64,000 nt of DNA from positions 372,001-436,000 of the forward strand of contig NZ_JBANCG010000002.1 in the NCBI RefSeq assembly GCF_037026715.1. Direction: 5' to 3'. The notes below the pieces were generated by a model. It saw nothing but the letters and a program-made list of their open reading frames with translations, was not told where the DNA came from and searched no databases. Positions within the stretch are counted from its first letter, which is position 1. Every line of letters starts with the position of its first letter. The position numbers and the translations under genes are program-made. Source of the stretch: Breoghania sp037026715 (lineage in GTDB: Bacteria; Pseudomonadota; Alphaproteobacteria; Rhizobiales; Stappiaceae). This document shows positions 62,067 to 64,000 of this stretch, piece by piece.

Positions 62067-62076
62067 GGAGGCCCGC

Positions 62077-63462
62077 ATGACGGCGAGGCTCAAGGAGCAA
62101 GCCAGCGCGCGAACCAGCGCATTGAGGCGACCGCCGGCGCGGCGCGGCCTGCGTGCGGCTGCCGGCCGGTTGCGGCGTTGCGTTTCGGCGATTGTTTTCG
62201 CCGTCCTGCTCGTCGCGTTCGGCGGTCCAGCGATCGCGCAGGGCGATGCGGATTCGTTACCGCAAAAAGCCCAGGAGGCGCTTCAGCGCAACGACATTGC
62301 TGCCGCCATCGCCCTTCTGACCCCGGCCGCCGAGGCTGGCTCTGTCGCGGCGCAGTTGCAGCTTGCGGGCATCTATCATCGCGGCTCCGGCGTGCCGCAG
62401 GATTACGCGGCCTCGGTGCACTGGTACACGCTTGCAGCGCATGCCGGCAACGCCCAGGCGCAGAACGCGCTCGGCGCCTCCTATGCCGCCGGCCTCGGTG
62501 TGCCGCAGGATTACGCCGAAGCGTTGCGATGGTACCGGATGGCGGCAGAGCAGGGCGATCCGCGCCACCAGTTCGATCTTGCGACCATGTACGACAACGG
62601 CTACGGCACGCCGGCGGACCCGGCCGAGGCGGCGCGGTGGTACGAAAAGGCCGTGGCGCAAGGGCTGGCAGAGGCCGAGGCCAATCTCGGCATGCTCTAT
62701 CTGGAAGGCCGCGGCGTTGCGGCCGATCCGGCCCGCGCCTTCGCGTTGCTCTCCTCGGCGGCCGACAAGGGCGAGGCCAAGGCGCAGAACAATCTCGGCT
62801 TGATGTATGTGCGCGGCCAGGGCGTCGTTCAGGACTACGAGAAGGCCGCCGCGCTGTTCGCGAAGGCGGCGGAGCAAGGCCTGAAGCCGGCCATGACCAA
62901 TCTCGGCGTCATGTATGTCAACGGTTTCGGTGTGCCGCAGAGCGAGACGAAGGCCTACGATCTCTATCGCCGCGGCGGGCGGGCGCAGGCGGCGGGGGCC
63001 GCGCCGGACATCGATCTGGAGGCGATCGGCGCAGTTTACGACAGCCGGCTGGCGCCGCCGTTCTCGGGCGGCTGGACGGTGGAGGCCTACGAGCAGGCGG
63101 CCGCGCGCGGCGATACGCTTGCCGCGTTCCTGCTGGGATACGTCTACGCCGTCGGCGTGCGGGTTCCGCGCGATTATGCGGCGGCGGCGCGGTATTTCCG
63201 CAAGGCGGCTGCCGGCGGGTCCGTTCCCGCGATGACGAACCTCGGACTGCTCAGCATGCGCGGGCTCGGGACGCCGCAGGATTTCGTCACCGGATACATG
63301 TGGCTCAATCTGGCGAGCGCGGGCGGCCATGCCGAGGCGATGCAACTGCGCGCCATGCTGCGAACACGCATGACCGCCGGCCAGATCAACGAGGCGCAGG
63401 ATCTGGCAAATCGCATGTGGGCGAGGCCGACCGGGGCAGAACCGGCTGGCCGGAAAGAATAG
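62077..63462 (+). CDS. secreted Sel1-repeat protein
   Basis: 461 residues from ATG 62077. A basic start and a hydrophobic signal segment (about 36-54, VSAIVFAVLLVAFGGPAIAQ) precede Sel1 repeats (AQLQLAGIYHRGSGVPQDYA; YAAGLGVPQDYAEALRWYRM; MYVRGQGVVQDYEKAAALFA), with a non-repeat stretch near 300-350 and further repeats after it. Homologous to the upstream gene; tandem duplication followed by divergence. Last gene seen in the window. Confidence 0.85.
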   Translation: MTARLKEQASARTSALRRPPARRGLRAAAGRLRRCVSAIVFAVLLVAFGGPAIAQGDADSLPQKAQEALQRNDIAAAIALLTPAAEAGSVAAQLQLAGIYHRGSGVPQDYAASVHWYTLAAHAGNAQAQNALGASYAAGLGVPQDYAEALRWYRMAAEQGDPRHQFDLATMYDNGYGTPADPAEAARWYEKAVAQGLAEAEANLGMLYLEGRGVAADPARAFALLSSAADKGEAKAQNNLGLMYVRGQGVVQDYEKAAALFAKAAEQGLKPAMTNLGVMYVNGFGVPQSETKAYDLYRRGGRAQAAGAAPDIDLEAIGAVYDSRLAPPFSGGWTVEAYEQAAARGDTLAAFLLGYVYAVGVRVPRDYAAAARYFRKAAAGGSVPAMTNLGLLSMRGLGTPQDFVTGYMWLNLASAGGHAEAMQLRAMLRTRMTAGQINEAQDLANRMWARPTGAEPAGRKE

Positions 63463-64000
63463 GTCAGTACGACTGCGGGCGATACTCTGCCGGCAAACCG
63501 CTTTTCCAAATTGGTATTTGTACCCATGTGCAGAAACGGGTGTTCATGCCCGCCGGGTTCAGAGAAAAGGCTCTGAATCAAGAGGGAAAATCAGTCGGTC
63601 ATTTCGAGGTGAAAGATATCCGCCTGTCTGGACGCGTTTCATCCTTGTTCATATTTCCCTGTTTCCGTTGTTTTCTTAAGTGACCACGTTGGCAGCCGGG
63701 CGCGCCTCGGTTACAGTGACGCGAAGTCATACTGGAGTATAACCGGCCAGAGCGATCCGGTCTGATCTGTCGGGATATGCGCAAGGTATTGATATCGAGC
63801 GAATTTCCGGCGCTCAGAGGCTGCGTTTGAATGACGGGAATACGCTCCGGGCGGATCGGTCGGGCGGATCCGCAGATTCGCGGAACGGCTTACGCGGTGC
63901 GGACATCTGCCGCACGGTGAGGGGCTTTCGCCGGGTTTCGCGCCGGATCGGGTGATTGGCGCTGAGATATGTTTCCGCCGAAGCGTGCGGAAACGTGAAT
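63463..64000. other. terminal region without a supported gene
   Basis: No open frame has convincing protein-like character. Nothing like the dispersed repeats was seen. A gene could begin beyond the right edge. Confidence 0.5.

Noticed and set aside
63599..63784. Short leftward open frame near the right edge
   Set aside because: Only 61 codons, no ribosome site or recognisable pattern, and composition typical of chance frames.

Overview
The window is GC-rich throughout and almost fully coding. It looks like a chromosomal segment of an alphaproteobacterium, most likely Hyphomicrobiales (Rhizobiales). This rests on the gene families, the operon style with many 4-base ATGA overlaps, and dispersed palindromic intergenic repeats of the kind common in that order. 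Genus cannot be set from the sequence alone.

Region 1 (1-21992) is the right-hand part of a type III secretion (injectisome) locus of Ysc flavour. It holds the 3' end of sctV, a needle co-chaperone of the YscE type, the needle gene sctF, a very long sctD, a secretin, a leftward block (TPR-like protein, class I chaperone, gatekeeper sctW) and a rightward block (tip-like secreted protein, sctX, sctY, LcrH-type chaperone, translocators sctE and sctB, a further class I chaperone, two further TPR chaperones and two unknown proteins). The core export genes (sctN, Q, R, S, T, U, J, K, L) are not here and probably lie to the left. The most unusual element follows sctV directly: a MotA/TolQ/ExbB-type proton-channel protein overlapping two small membrane proteins, each with an Asp at the start of its N-terminal membrane segment (369-2642). 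This resembles an ion-driven stator module built into an injectisome operon. A Crp/Fnr-type regulator sits between the apparatus genes.

Region 2 (22111-24528) has tRNA-Pro(CGG), whose 3' end faces the secretion locus (a possible island junction), tRNA-Gln(TTG), and a soluble PAS-PAS chemotaxis receptor. Region 3 (24566-42743) is ordinary chromosome: manC, a membrane-anchored nuclease-like protein, small secreted or membrane proteins, a methyltransferase-like protein, an L,D-transpeptidase, a LuxR-type regulator, tex, two tandem EamA transporters, a CDF metal transporter and a glycosyltransferase. It is peppered with palindromic repeats.

Region 4 (42752-56667) concerns surface glycans and secretion: rmlA-C-B-D for dTDP-L-rhamnose, a serralysin-type RTX metalloprotease with four 294-bp repeats, and a GDP-heptose cluster (fused guanylyltransferase/phosphatase, heptose kinase, heptose isomerase) run on into a sulfotransferase-like gene, an unknown gene and two glycosyltransferases in tightly overlapping order. 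Region 5 (57172-63462) holds a fusion of a SO_0444/ArsP-like permease with an FG-GAP/ASPIC-UnbV (CRTAC1-like) periplasmic part, followed by two secreted Sel1-repeat proteins. The last 0.5 kb has no convincing gene.
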